Positions 27,038 to 36,022 of a DNA stretch of 64,000 nucleotides are shown here, one piece after another. The stretch comes from Cytophagaceae bacterium. Its GTDB lineage: Bacteria; Bacteroidota; Bacteroidia; Cytophagales; Cytophagaceae. The position numbers and the translations under genes were made by a program. The notes under the pieces are model-generated. The model made no database searches. It worked only from the letters and a program-made list of their open reading frames with translations, and was not told the origin of the DNA. How positions within the stretch are numbered: the stretch's first letter is position 1; every line of letters begins with the position of its first letter. The stretch lies in assembly GCA_025454925.1 (NCBI GenBank), contig JALONM010000007.1, forward strand, positions 1-64,000, read 5' to 3'.

Positions 27038-27081
27038 TTCTTTACTGCTGTGCACCTGGTGCTTTGTAGGCAGGAAAAATC

Positions 27082-28572
27082 ATGAGCGAAAAACCAAGCA
27101 TAAAAATTTACAATACCTACACCCGGGAAAAGGAAGTATTTACTCCTTTACTTGAGGAGCATGTAGGCATGTACGTGTGCGGCCCCACTGTGTATGGGGA
27201 AGCCCACCTGGGCAATGCCCGTCCTGCCATCACCTTCGATGTGGTATTCCGTTACCTTCAATACCTGGGGTATAAAGTTCGGTATGTTCGCAACATTACA
27301 GACGTTGGACATTTGGAGCAGGATTCGGACGATGGAGAAGATAAAATTGCCAAACGCGCCAAGCTGGAAAAGCTGGAGCCTATGGAAATTGTAAAACTCT
27401 ATACCGAAGCCTACCACTCCGTGATGAAGAAACTCAACGTGAAATCTCCTTCCATTGAGCCTACCGCTACCGGTCACATCACCGAACAGATTGAAATGGT
27501 AGAATCGATCCTTCGCAATGGCTACGCCTACGAAAGCAATGGATCGGTGTACTTTGACGTAGAAAAATATGCGGGTTCAAATCCATACGGTAAACTCTCC
27601 GGAAGGGTACTCGAAGAATTACTTGAAGCCACACGCAACCTCGAAGGACAAGGCGACAAGCGTAAGTCTTCCGATTTCGCACTTTGGAAAAAAGCAGCTC
27701 CTGAGCATATCATGCGCTGGAACTCGCCATGGGGAGCCGGTTTTCCGGGCTGGCACCTGGAATGTTCGGCGATGAGCACCAAATACCTTGGTAAAAAATT
27801 TGATATTCACGGAGGTGGCATGGATCTTATGTTTCCGCACCACGAAAGTGAAATCGCACAGTCCGTAGCCTGCAATGCCTGTTTGCCTGCCAACTACTGG
27901 ATGCACAATAACATGGTCACCATCAATGGCCAAAAAATGGCAAAGTCACTGGGCAACTTTGTTACCATGAATCAATTATTCACTGGTTCCAATCCTTTAC
28001 TCGATCGCCCCTACAGTCCTATGGCTGTGAGGTATTTCATTCTTCAAGCACACTATCGCTCAACCCTCGACTTCTCCAACGAGGCATTGCTGGGTGCAGC
28101 CAAAGCGTACAAAAAAGTAATCAACGGCTTACGCATCGTAAAGAAATTTACTTCGCCGGAAAGCTGGCAAACGGATGATGCCCTATGCCAGGAAATTCAT
28201 AAACTATGCGATGCTTGCTTTGACGGCCTTAACGATGACTTTAATACCGCGATTACCATCGGGCATGTCTTTAATTTATTAAAGAAAATAAATTCATTCT
28301 ATACCAATACCCTATCGCTTACTCATCTCAACGAGCCAACCTTCCTGCGCATGCAGCAAACATATGTGGATGTGGTAGAACACATTTTGGGACTGCAGGA
28401 AGAGCCGGTTGAAAAAGTCGATACCTTCGTAGAAGGATTGCTGGATTTGTACAAAGATGCAAAGGCTCAAAAACAATACGATAAAGTAGATAAAATACGC
28501 ACGTACTTTAAGTCCGAAGGTATTGTAATCAAGGATATGAAAACCGGAGTGGACTGGGCCTATGAAGAATAA
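27082..28572 (+). CDS. cysS: Cysteinyl-tRNA synthetase
   Basis: CysRS charges tRNA-Cys. The 496-residue class I enzyme shows the zinc ligand CGPTVYGEAHLGNARP with the HIGH-type HLGN, the GWHLECSAMS motif (zinc cysteine), GGGMDLMFPHHESE and the KMSKS variant KMAKSLGNF. It ends with the helical anticodon-binding domain. The following M28 peptidase gene overlaps its 3' end by 11 bp in another frame. Confidence 0.95.
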   Translation: MSEKPSIKIYNTYTREKEVFTPLLEEHVGMYVCGPTVYGEAHLGNARPAITFDVVFRYLQYLGYKVRYVRNITDVGHLEQDSDDGEDKIAKRAKLEKLEPMEIVKLYTEAYHSVMKKLNVKSPSIEPTATGHITEQIEMVESILRNGYAYESNGSVYFDVEKYAGSNPYGKLSGRVLEELLEATRNLEGQGDKRKSSDFALWKKAAPEHIMRWNSPWGAGFPGWHLECSAMSTKYLGKKFDIHGGGMDLMFPHHESEIAQSVACNACLPANYWMHNNMVTINGQKMAKSLGNFVTMNQLFTGSNPLLDRPYSPMAVRYFILQAHYRSTLDFSNEALLGAAKAYKKVINGLRIVKKFTSPESWQTDDALCQEIHKLCDACFDGLNDDFNTAITIGHVFNLLKKINSFYTNTLSLTHLNEPTFLRMQQTYVDVVEHILGLQEEPVEKVDTFVEGLLDLYKDAKAQKQYDKVDKIRTYFKSEGIVIKDMKTGVDWAYEE

Positions 28573-29539
28573 AATTTTCCTTCTGTTGTTGCTGGTGTTT
28601 GTTTGTGCCTGTGAAGAAAAAGGCACCAAACCTATCAAAAATATAGATAGCACCCAGGCTGCAAAGCCCGATTACAGTAAGTTTCCGGCATTCAATGCCG
28701 ACTCTGCCTATTCGTATATTCAACAGCAGGTAAATTTCGGTCCACGGATTCCAAACACCAAGTCTCACAAAGCCTGCGGTGCCTTTCTGGCTGCTCGCTT
28801 TAAAGCCTGGGGGATCCCGGTAATAGAGCAGGACTTTAGCGTAAAAGCGCACGATGGCGTAGTACTGAAAGGCAAAAACATAATTGCTTCCTTGGCGCCT
28901 ACCGCTCCTCGCAGAATTATTCTGGCCGCGCATTGGGATACTCGTCCCTGGGCTGACGAAGATCCTGCTAATCCCAAGGCCACCCTGGACGGGGCTAACG
29001 ACGGGGCCTCTGGCGTAGGTGTAATACTTGAATTGGCCCGACTGTTTCAAACCTCCTCCTCCAAACCAACAGTAGGCATCGACTGTATCTTGTTCGATGT
29101 GGAAGATTATGGTAAACCTGCTGTAGAAGATTCGTATTGTTTGGGAAGCCAGCATTGGGCTAAAAACAAGCATTTACCCAATTACTCTGCTTACTATGGC
29201 ATTCTGCTCGACATGGTAGGAGCCAAAGGAGCGCGCTTCAACAAAGAGTCACACAGCATGAATGCCGCTCCCAGCATTATGAACCGTGTGTGGGAAGTTG
29301 CCGGACAAAGTGGTTATGGAGAATTTTTTATCCATCAAATGGGAGGCATGATTACCGACGATCACTATTATGTGATCAAAGATGCTAATATTCCTATGAT
29401 CGACATCATTGAGTACGATCCGCACCAGGGCTTCGGAGCTTACTGGCATACGCAACAAGACAATATGAATGTGATCGACCGCCGCACCTTAAAGGCCGTG
29501 GGACAAACGCTGGTGAATGTATTGTATACGGAAAAGTAA
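28562..29539 (+). CDS. M28 family zinc peptidase / glutaminyl-peptide cyclotransferase-like lipoprotein
   Basis: The 325-residue protein starts with a lipoprotein signal (LLLLVFVCAC, then EEKGTK). The M28 metal ligands are visible in order: AAHWDTRPW, GANDGASGVGV, DVEDYG, the EYD of DIIEYDPHQ and YWHTQQD. The tryptophan-rich surroundings and single-domain size resemble bacterial glutaminyl cyclases, which close N-terminal Gln of exported proteins. An aminopeptidase role is equally possible. It overlaps the cysS 3' end by 11 bp. Confidence 0.85.
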   Translation: MKNKIFLLLLLVFVCACEEKGTKPIKNIDSTQAAKPDYSKFPAFNADSAYSYIQQQVNFGPRIPNTKSHKACGAFLAARFKAWGIPVIEQDFSVKAHDGVVLKGKNIIASLAPTAPRRIILAAHWDTRPWADEDPANPKATLDGANDGASGVGVILELARLFQTSSSKPTVGIDCILFDVEDYGKPAVEDSYCLGSQHWAKNKHLPNYSAYYGILLDMVGAKGARFNKESHSMNAAPSIMNRVWEVAGQSGYGEFFIHQMGGMITDDHYYVIKDANIPMIDIIEYDPHQGFGAYWHTQQDNMNVIDRRTLKAVGQTLVNVLYTEK

Positions 29540-29629
29540 AAAATTTCCTGATCTTTCCTCTCTTTTTGCGAATGCCTCTTATGAGGAAGTGATATTCCCT
29601 TTTATTCTAATATGAGAAGTGCCCCCTTC

Positions 29630-29759
29630 AAACGGCTTCTCTCAATAGAAGTGAAGCGCAGAAGGAAAACGCTTCGATATCGTAAATCCATGGCTGGTAA
29701 TCACGGTATGGAAAATCATGAGCCTCGAATAAAATTTATTGTTTTCGATTCCTTCTGAA
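29630..29759 (+). repeat. Repeat A, degenerate copy (A3)
   Basis: This copy aligns to the left two thirds of repeat A, from AACGGCTTCTCTCAATAGAA through AAATCCATGG, GGTAATCACGG and AAAATCATG to GATTCCTTCTG. It lies upstream of B copy 2 in the same relative order as at 7.0 kb. Confidence 0.6.
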
Positions 29760-29784
29760 TCATTTATTTTAGCTGGCTGGTTTT

Positions 29785-29930
29785 GCGTGAGGGATAGAGT
29801 GTAAAGCCATGGTGGTGGCGCCTGTAGCGCCACCACCATGGGCTTGCAGCGATAGCCCGGCCCAAGTGACGTGGCGCCTAAGGCGCCACCACGACGGGAC
29901 ACGCCCAAAATAAAATCTTGAGTTTGAATT
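29785..29930 (+). repeat. Repeat B, copy 2: two-hairpin GC-rich element
   Basis: The conserved 5' block GCGTGAGGGATAG is followed by a very stable hairpin: a 13-bp stem ATGGTGGTGGCGC with loop CTGTA, extended by AAGCC/GGCTT. Then come the conserved block GCGATAGCCCGGCCC, a second hairpin (GTGGCGCC TAA GGCGCCAC) and the closing GGGACACGCCC. The terminal GCGTG can pair with CACGC. No ORF is inside. Confidence 0.8.
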
Positions 29931-29960
29931 CTACATAAAGGCAACGTAGTGTTTGGAGAC

Positions 29961-30155
29961 TTAACCCTAATTTTTCAATAGAAATTCTTCTATTGAAAAA
30001 CGACTACTAAAATCAAGGGCTTCAGAAGGAATTGAATAGAAGAATTTCTTTTCTAAGCCCGTGATTTTCTAAGTCGGGATTACCGGCCATGGATCAACGA
30101 TCCATGAGCTTTCTCCATAGTGCGCTTCGCTTTTATTGAGAAAAGCCGGTTTAAT
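29961..30155 (-). repeat. Repeat A, near-complete copy (A1)
   Basis: This copy of about 195 bp is nearly identical over most of its length to the copy at 51868-52050 in opposite orientation. It contains two palindromes: CAATAGAA..TTCTATTG at one end and ATGGATC..GATCCAT in the middle. With A3 and B2 it forms an A-B-A inverted arrangement filling the 656-bp gap between the M28 peptidase and the TPR gene. Confidence 0.85.
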
Positions 30156-30195
30156 TGCATAACCAACAGTTATCAACTTCATGAAAATTTAGGGT

Positions 30196-31341
30196 TCAAA
30201 AAAACCAATAATAAAACTGATCTGGCTCCAACGGTTCCGGGTGTGGATCAAAACCCTGAGTACCGCTCCAGTAAAGAATTTCCAGCACGATCCTGCCATC
30301 CTTTATACTAAAAATTTTACACACCGGATACGAAAGTTTTCCCTCCAGGCTGCGCTCCGGAAATAAAATTTTTCCTGCTTTCAAATCCTGGCTTTGTTTG
30401 GTTCTTCTATACTTTTTCTTAGAAGTCTTCTCAAGTTGAAACTCTATTCGAGACGTGCTGTATTGAATTACTTTTCCATAACAATGGAATCGGAATACAG
30501 GAATAGAAATATGCTGACAATAAAAATGGTGGTAATTGCGAAAGGCAAAATTTTCTCCGGCCAGTGTTAGCAGAGCGTTGGAGTGTTCACACCGGCGTTC
30601 GGGCTCCTGAAGGGAATCGAGTAATTGCACTTGCAATTTATGCAATTGAATAAGCGAACTTTTGTTTTTATCTGCTTGCATATCCAATAAAGCCGAGTCG
30701 ATGTCTGCACTTGCCATGGCATAGTTGCGCAAACCAATTCGCGCAAACGCCCGCAGAGCATAGGTTTGGCTTTTTCTTTCTCTTTTTAACACAAGACTAC
30801 AAAGAGAATCTGCTTGCAGAAATTGTTCTTTCTTTAAACATAATCTGGCTTTTGAAATCCAAAGAGAGGGATGCTCTGGATACACGATGGCGAGCGAATC
30901 CAGCAGCAACCCAGCCCGGTCCCATTGCCTGAATTGAATCATCTCTTCCACCTGATCCAGGGCTGTTGTAAGGTTGTGTATTGGCACTCCACTGCCATTC
31001 CATTTTAAGCGAACCAGCATCGGTACTTCCAAGGTCTGCCCGGATTCAGGAATGGGTGCCATCCAGGAGCCATATACCAACACCACTTTAATACGCACAC
31101 GTTGGGAAGTAGCCAGCAAAATATGCCCGCGACCGATGTGATACTCGGCCGCTAATCCTGTATTTTCAAATGTGGTATATACATCTACTCGCTGACCTAT
31201 CGCAGGCAAGGAACCTTTCAGTTCGTGCAGCTCCAGGATGGTATCTTTCTGAAGAGTCAGTAACGTGCCGCTGCACAGCCCTGCTTGCAGAAAATGGGTA
31301 AGCACGATACCCAGCAGCGCCAACCATCGAAAAAGATTCAT
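30196..31341 (-). CDS. Secreted tetratricopeptide-like protein, unknown function
   Basis: The frame is open further upstream, but the ATG at 31341 (MNLFRWLALLGIVLTH, then FLQAG) gives a proper signal peptide and starts 14 bp after the aroE stop. The protein is about 381 residues. After the signal comes a beta-rich part (60-140), then helical TPR-like repeats (about 150-260; WISKARLCLKKEQFLQADSL). A basic, beta-rich C-terminus contains LEGKLSYPVCKIF and ends in FYYWFF. Probably periplasmic or outer-membrane associated. Last gene of the OmpA-DedA-aroE run. Confidence 0.65.
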   Translation of the reverse strand: MNLFRWLALLGIVLTHFLQAGLCSGTLLTLQKDTILELHELKGSLPAIGQRVDVYTTFENTGLAAEYHIGRGHILLATSQRVRIKVVLVYGSWMAPIPESGQTLEVPMLVRLKWNGSGVPIHNLTTALDQVEEMIQFRQWDRAGLLLDSLAIVYPEHPSLWISKARLCLKKEQFLQADSLCSLVLKRERKSQTYALRAFARIGLRNYAMASADIDSALLDMQADKNKSSLIQLHKLQVQLLDSLQEPERRCEHSNALLTLAGENFAFRNYHHFYCQHISIPVFRFHCYGKVIQYSTSRIEFQLEKTSKKKYRRTKQSQDLKAGKILFPERSLEGKLSYPVCKIFSIKDGRIVLEILYWSGTQGFDPHPEPLEPDQFYYWFF

Positions 31342-31354
31342 GAAGTGTATCTGA

Positions 31355-32089
31355 TTAGGCATTCCAAATTTCCCAAGCCTTTTCAGCCTGCAAATGCAGC
31401 ATCTCCAATCCATTGGCGACCTGAGCTCCCCGTGCGGCTGCCAACCGCATGAACGTTGTCTCCAAAGGATTATACACCAGGTCAAATGCAAAATGCGAAG
31501 AAGTAATAGCCTCGTAAGGCAACTGAGGAAAGGTTTCTCCCTTAGGGTACATGCCTAAGGGAGTAGTGTTGATGAGCAAACGATGTTCCCCAATCACCGA
31601 TTCGGTTAGTTGGTCGTACGAAAGCGCAGCTTTCCCCGAACTGGAAACTTCAGTGTAGGAAATGCCCAAGGCTTCCAGGGCAGCCTTTACCGCTTTGGAA
31701 GCCCCGCCTGTGCCCAGTATGAGCGCTTTCTCAGGCATTGTTCCACCCAATAAATTTTCCAGGCTTTTTTTAAATCCGAAGAAATCTGAGTTATACCCTT
31801 TTAAATGTCCTCCGGAAATTTTAATCACGTTCACCGCACCCATTTTTTGTGCGGCAGGATCAATTTCATCCAAAAGCTCAAGTACTTTCTCTTTATGAGG
31901 AATGGTTACGTTCAAACCTCTTAAATCCGGATGCTCCGAAATAAGTGATTTGAGTCCCTCTAAGGTTTTCATTTCAAAAAGCTCATAGCGATGTCCGGAG
32001 ATTTGTTCCCGCTCAAACTTTTCTGTAAAATATTTTTTTGAAAAAGAATGTGTCAGTGGAAATCCGATCAATCCATACAAGGCTTCCAT
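31355..32089 (-). CDS. aroE: Shikimate dehydrogenase
   Basis: AroE reduces 3-dehydroshikimate with NADPH in the chorismate pathway. The 244-residue protein is slightly short but complete. Shikimate-binding residues are seen in GFPLTHSFS (9-17), NVTIPHK (catalytic K66) and YNSDFFGF (catalytic D102). The NADP loop is LGTGGASKAV. C-terminal NTTPLGMYP and GLEMLHLQAEKAWEIW are typical. It starts 1 bp after the DedA gene stop. Confidence 0.94.
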   Translation of the reverse strand: MEALYGLIGFPLTHSFSKKYFTEKFEREQISGHRYELFEMKTLEGLKSLISEHPDLRGLNVTIPHKEKVLELLDEIDPAAQKMGAVNVIKISGGHLKGYNSDFFGFKKSLENLLGGTMPEKALILGTGGASKAVKAALEALGISYTEVSSSGKAALSYDQLTESVIGEHRLLINTTPLGMYPKGETFPQLPYEAITSSHFAFDLVYNPLETTFMRLAAARGAQVANGLEMLHLQAEKAWEIWNA

Positions 32090-32090
32090 A

Positions 32091-32723
32091 TTACGATAAT
32101 TTTTCTTTCAGAAAAGCAAATACAATGGGTAATAAGGACAGGCCAATAATTCCGAAGATCACCAGTTCGAAATTGTTTTTTACAATGGGAATATTTCCAA
32201 AGAGAAAGCCCAACATGGTTAAGCCTACCACCCATACAAATGCCCCGAGGATGTTGAATAATAAAAAACGCTGATAATTCATTTTACCAATACCCGCTAC
32301 AAAAGGAGCAAACGTACGAACGATGGGCACGAAGCGGGCAATAATAATGGCTTTGCCGCCGTGTTTCTCATAAAATTCCTGCGCCTGAATAAGGTATTTC
32401 TTTTTTATAAACCGGTAGTCCTTCTCAAATACCACAGGCCCCATGGATCGACCGATGCTATAATTGAGCGTGTCGCCCAGAACGGCGGCAATGAACAACA
32501 ATACCATGGACAGCATTAAATTGAGAGAATCGATGGCGCAAAGACTACCCACAGCAAACAAGAGGCTATCGCCGGGCAGCAGCGGCATGATAACCAGACC
32601 GGTCTCTACAAAGACAATAGCAAAAATGATGGCATACGTCCAATTACCGTAGAGTGCAATGTATTCAATGAGTTTTTCATCGAGGTGAAGAAAAAAATGC
32701 AGAATTTGCTTGAGTTGTTCCAT
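32091..32723 (-). CDS. DedA family membrane protein
   Basis: This 210-residue inner-membrane protein of the DedA/VTT superfamily is proposed to flip or transport phospholipids such as undecaprenyl phosphate or PE. It shows the family motifs FVETGLVIMPLLPGDSLLF, a G-x-x-x-G-type GRSMG block, the KYLIQAQEFYEKHGGKAI segment and IARFVPIVRTFAPFVAGIG. It is followed by aroE after 1 bp and preceded by the OmpA/PD40 gene 52 bp upstream. Confidence 0.92.
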   Translation of the reverse strand: MEQLKQILHFFLHLDEKLIEYIALYGNWTYAIIFAIVFVETGLVIMPLLPGDSLLFAVGSLCAIDSLNLMLSMVLLFIAAVLGDTLNYSIGRSMGPVVFEKDYRFIKKKYLIQAQEFYEKHGGKAIIIARFVPIVRTFAPFVAGIGKMNYQRFLLFNILGAFVWVVGLTMLGFLFGNIPIVKNNFELVIFGIIGLSLLPIVFAFLKEKLS

Positions 32724-32775
32724 GATTCACAATTTGACTGCGAACTTACGGAAAAATATACATTCTTGCTTTGAA

Positions 32776-35172
32776 TTAATTCAGTACTATAAACTCCACC
32801 GTCCTTGATTTTTGGTCATAGAGAGAAGGAGGCGTTTCGGCAGGAACCGGAACAAAATATTCAATCTTAATTCTGGATTTTTCAACACCCATTTCTATCA
32901 ATTTTTTAAATACGGTCTCCGAGCGACGGGCGGAAACTCGCTTATTATATTCTTTATTTCCGTTAAAATTTCCATACACTCTCATTTCGATGCGCAACGA
33001 AGGAAGCATTCTCATCATATCGGCAATCTCCTCCAGTTTATGAGTTGAATATTCCGTAAGCGATTCGGTGGCATTCTGAATAAAGGTAACACGTTGTGCC
33101 AGCACGGTACCCTTAGCAGGTCGACGCACTGTTTTTATTCCATTTTTGTTTTGGTAAGAAGAATCAATATTGAACTTAATCTTATTTTCGAAACTTATGT
33201 CCATGTTCTTAGCTTTCTCCACCAAGGCATTTTGTTCATCCAGAATTTTAAATTCTGTGCGACGATTCAATTGTCTTCCCTCCTCCGTTTCGAGTTGTGA
33301 AAGTGGCAGGGCTTCTCCATAGCCTTTGGCTTGCAATCGTTTTTTGGAAATTCCTTTCTTAATAAGCCAGTGCATAACGGCTTGTGCTCTACGCTCGGAA
33401 AGCTTCTGATTGTAATCGGCCGAACCACGTGCATCGGTATGTCCTGCCACTTCAATATGGAATTCGGGATATTGAAGAAGAAATTGATACATCTTTTCCA
33501 GATCTTCCTCCGATTCCTTTTTAATTTTTGATTTATCGAAATCGAAAAAGATATTATTGAAAACAATCACCGAACCTATTTTCAACTTTTGTAGAGAAAC
33601 ATCTTTTTTTACTTCAAAAAAAGGATTGCGCTTATGACCAGCAATTACTTCTTCTCTTTTTTCGTATCCATCGGTCTCAAAACTAGCCTTCAATTTTTTC
33701 TGTAGAGGCAAAACCATTGCATACCTTCCCGAAGAGCTGTTGGAACTCAATTTCCCTACAACTTCATTTGTCTCAATATCATACACAGTAATACTGGCAC
33801 TCAAAGGCTGCTTGGTTTCTTTGTCGGTAACTTTTCCTTTCACCACTACCACACTGTGTGTAGCCTCCGGACGATGAATTACATAAATATCCTTTTCTCC
33901 GTAGCTATCTTCCCTCCAACTGGAAAAATATCCCTTCGAACCATCGGCAGACCAAACAAAATAGATATCATCATCGGCTGTATTAATGGGATAGCCCGCG
34001 TTCTCCGGCTTGCTCCATTGCTTGGTACTATCATCGTATACGGTAGTAAAAATATCAAAGCCCCCCATGGTTTGGTGTCCCCGAGAACTGAAGAACAACG
34101 TTTTGTTATCAGGGTGAATATATGGTGCATCCTCGTTGTATGCGGTATTTATGTCAGGACCCATGTTAATTGGGGTAGCCCATTGTCCGTCAGGTTGCAG
34201 GGTAGAATAATAAATATCGGTACCACCGTATCCGCCCGGTCGATCGCTGGAAAAGAAAATAGTTTTTTCATCTACAGATACCGAAGCACTAGGATCCCAG
34301 CTTTCCGAATTGATGGTAGTACTTAACAATATCGGTGAAGACCAGGTCGTGCCCTCCAAGGTGGAAGCCATAATATCGCCCGATTTTCTTCTTCCTACTG
34401 TTGAGCGATATAAAAAGAGTTTTTGTCCATCCGGAGAGAGGCCAACACAAGCATCATGCCCCGGACTGTTGATATGCCTACCCATGTTTTGGGGAGGCCC
34501 CCATTGATTGGTAGCACTGTCTTTGTGTGTGATATAAATGTCTTCGTAAAATTTATTATCGTTGATATCGCGCTTTCCTCCGGTGGAATTATCGCGCCGA
34601 GAAGTAAAAATCATTACATTCTGGTCAGCAGACACTACGGGCACATAATCAGGGTATTTGCTATTTATGACAGGACCAAGATTTTCAATCGTGAGAAACA
34701 ACGAATCCTCCACCAGCTTTTTTCCATAATGACACATTTCAATGTAGCGGTCCAGATTTTTGGCCACCATGTGATTCTCCCTGATTTCTTCATTTTGATC
34801 CGATTGCTGTAATAACAACGTATCTACTTTGAGGGATTTAAATCGTTCGTAGTGACTTATAGCCTTATCCCACTGGTGATTAAGGTGATAAGCCCTTCCC
34901 AGAAAAATATCCATTTCCCTGTTTTGGTAGCCTAATTTCACTGCTTTCTCAAAATAGTTAAGCGATTTATTCTTTAGGTGAGAGTTAAAGAGACAAATCC
35001 CGATTTTGAAATTATATTCTGGATGGTTGGGTTTAAGACTGTCTAGTTTTAAAAAATAGGGCAATGCCTCCGAGTATTCATTTACGCGGAAGTATGAATT
35101 GGCCCTGTGCTCGAGTTTAAATACTTGGGCTATACAAGACGTGCATAAAAAAAATGTTGCAAAAAATTTCAT
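32776..35172 (-). CDS. OmpA family outer-membrane protein with TPR, PD40 and two OmpA-like domains
   Basis: The protein has about 798 residues from ATG 35172 (MKFFATFFLCTSCIAQ signal); an in-frame ATG at 35211 is possible. Domains in order are: TPR-like repeats (25-110), PD40/WD40-like beta-propeller blades (about 175-430; repeated FFSSDRPGG and FFSSRGH motifs), a carboxypeptidase-regulatory-like fold (VKGKVTDKETKQPL) and an OmpA peptidoglycan-binding domain (FDFDKSKIK ... GHTDARGS, SERRAQAV). A second, degenerate OmpA-like domain at the C-terminus has NKRVSARRSETVF. This architecture is common in Bacteroidota and near T9SS genes (PorE-like); the second OmpA-like module is less usual. Confidence 0.85.
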   Translation of the reverse strand: MKFFATFFLCTSCIAQVFKLEHRANSYFRVNEYSEALPYFLKLDSLKPNHPEYNFKIGICLFNSHLKNKSLNYFEKAVKLGYQNREMDIFLGRAYHLNHQWDKAISHYERFKSLKVDTLLLQQSDQNEEIRENHMVAKNLDRYIEMCHYGKKLVEDSLFLTIENLGPVINSKYPDYVPVVSADQNVMIFTSRRDNSTGGKRDINDNKFYEDIYITHKDSATNQWGPPQNMGRHINSPGHDACVGLSPDGQKLFLYRSTVGRRKSGDIMASTLEGTTWSSPILLSTTINSESWDPSASVSVDEKTIFFSSDRPGGYGGTDIYYSTLQPDGQWATPINMGPDINTAYNEDAPYIHPDNKTLFFSSRGHQTMGGFDIFTTVYDDSTKQWSKPENAGYPINTADDDIYFVWSADGSKGYFSSWREDSYGEKDIYVIHRPEATHSVVVVKGKVTDKETKQPLSASITVYDIETNEVVGKLSSNSSSGRYAMVLPLQKKLKASFETDGYEKREEVIAGHKRNPFFEVKKDVSLQKLKIGSVIVFNNIFFDFDKSKIKKESEEDLEKMYQFLLQYPEFHIEVAGHTDARGSADYNQKLSERRAQAVMHWLIKKGISKKRLQAKGYGEALPLSQLETEEGRQLNRRTEFKILDEQNALVEKAKNMDISFENKIKFNIDSSYQNKNGIKTVRRPAKGTVLAQRVTFIQNATESLTEYSTHKLEEIADMMRMLPSLRIEMRVYGNFNGNKEYNKRVSARRSETVFKKLIEMGVEKSRIKIEYFVPVPAETPPSLYDQKSRTVEFIVLN

Positions 35173-35307
35173 TAAACATCTGATAGGCTGATCTTTATGT
35201 AAAAAATTCACAACCAGTAACGCTATCTTTATTGGTTTACAAACAAATTGTTAAACGAATTCGATTAATAATTGGTTGTAATTCTATGTGGATAAGTCAG
35301 AATGGCT

Positions 35308-35315
35308 TACTTTTG
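35308..35315 (+). promoter_or_regulatory. Candidate nfu promoter (-7 box TACTTTTG)
   Basis: Perfect TAnnTTTG match about 95 bp upstream of the NifU-like gene. A TTG exists further upstream but at too long a spacing, so only the -7 box supports the call. Confidence 0.35.
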
Positions 35316-35409
35316 CCGGCATGGCATAGCCTTGGCAACACCTGTCTTCGCATTAAGTGGGTCTTTTTGAGCAAAAGTGAGTGTAGAGGTTACTAAAATC
35401 GTCTGAAGT

Positions 35410-35979
35410 ATGGAGAATAATAGAATAGTACAAGTACATACCGAATCCAGCCCCAATCCAAATTCATTAAAATTTGTAGTGGATCAGGTACTTACCAACG
35501 AAACCGTCGATTTCCCGGATCCTGCGAGCGCATCCCATTGCGAACTGGCCAAGGATCTTTTTAAGTTTAGCTTCGTTAAGCGGGTGTTTATCTCCAATAA
35601 CTTTATTACTGTTACCAAAGCCGAAGACATCGAATGGTCAGATACCATTCCTATGCTGAAAGCTCTGATCAAAAGCAGTCTGGAAGAGGGGAAACCGCTA
35701 TTCACCCAAAGCATGAGCAATGCTACTTCTGTAGATGAAAATGATCCGGAAATAGTTCAAAAGATAAAAGTAATTTTGGATGAATACATTCGTCCTGCGG
35801 TAGAGCAAGACGGAGGTGCTATTAATTTCAGTTCTTACGAAGAAGGAATAGTGAAGGTCTTGCTGCAAGGATCCTGCAGCGGTTGTCCTTCTTCCACTAT
35901 TACCCTAAAGGCTGGAATCGAAAATTTATTGAAGCGCATGATTCCGGAAGTCAAAGAAGTAATCGCTGTTGGAGTGTAA
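35410..35979 (+). CDS. NifU-like/Nfu iron-sulfur cluster carrier protein
   Basis: The 189-residue protein has an N-terminal Nfu_N domain (ESSPNPNSLKFVVDQ at 12-26) and a C-terminal NifU domain with the cluster-binding C156-x2-C159 (GSCSGCPSS). Preceding this are IRPAVEQDGG and GIVKVLLQG, both typical. Nfu proteins carry Fe-S clusters to target enzymes. It is followed by thrC, which appears to have its own promoter. Confidence 0.93.
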   Translation: MENNRIVQVHTESSPNPNSLKFVVDQVLTNETVDFPDPASASHCELAKDLFKFSFVKRVFISNNFITVTKAEDIEWSDTIPMLKALIKSSLEEGKPLFTQSMSNATSVDENDPEIVQKIKVILDEYIRPAVEQDGGAINFSSYEEGIVKVLLQGSCSGCPSSTITLKAGIENLLKRMIPEVKEVIAVGV

Positions 35980-35994
35980 GTTTTTTTACCTTTG
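35969..35994 (+). promoter_or_regulatory. Candidate thrC promoter (TACCTTTG, weak -33 TTG)
   Basis: A perfect -7 box TACCTTTG (35987-35994) directly follows the nfu stop. A TTG at 35969-35971 is 15 bp upstream, somewhat close. Transcription would start near 36001, 22 bp before the thrC ATG. Confidence 0.45.
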
Positions 35995-36022
35995 CATTCC
36001 TTATATACATTGAATTTTATAC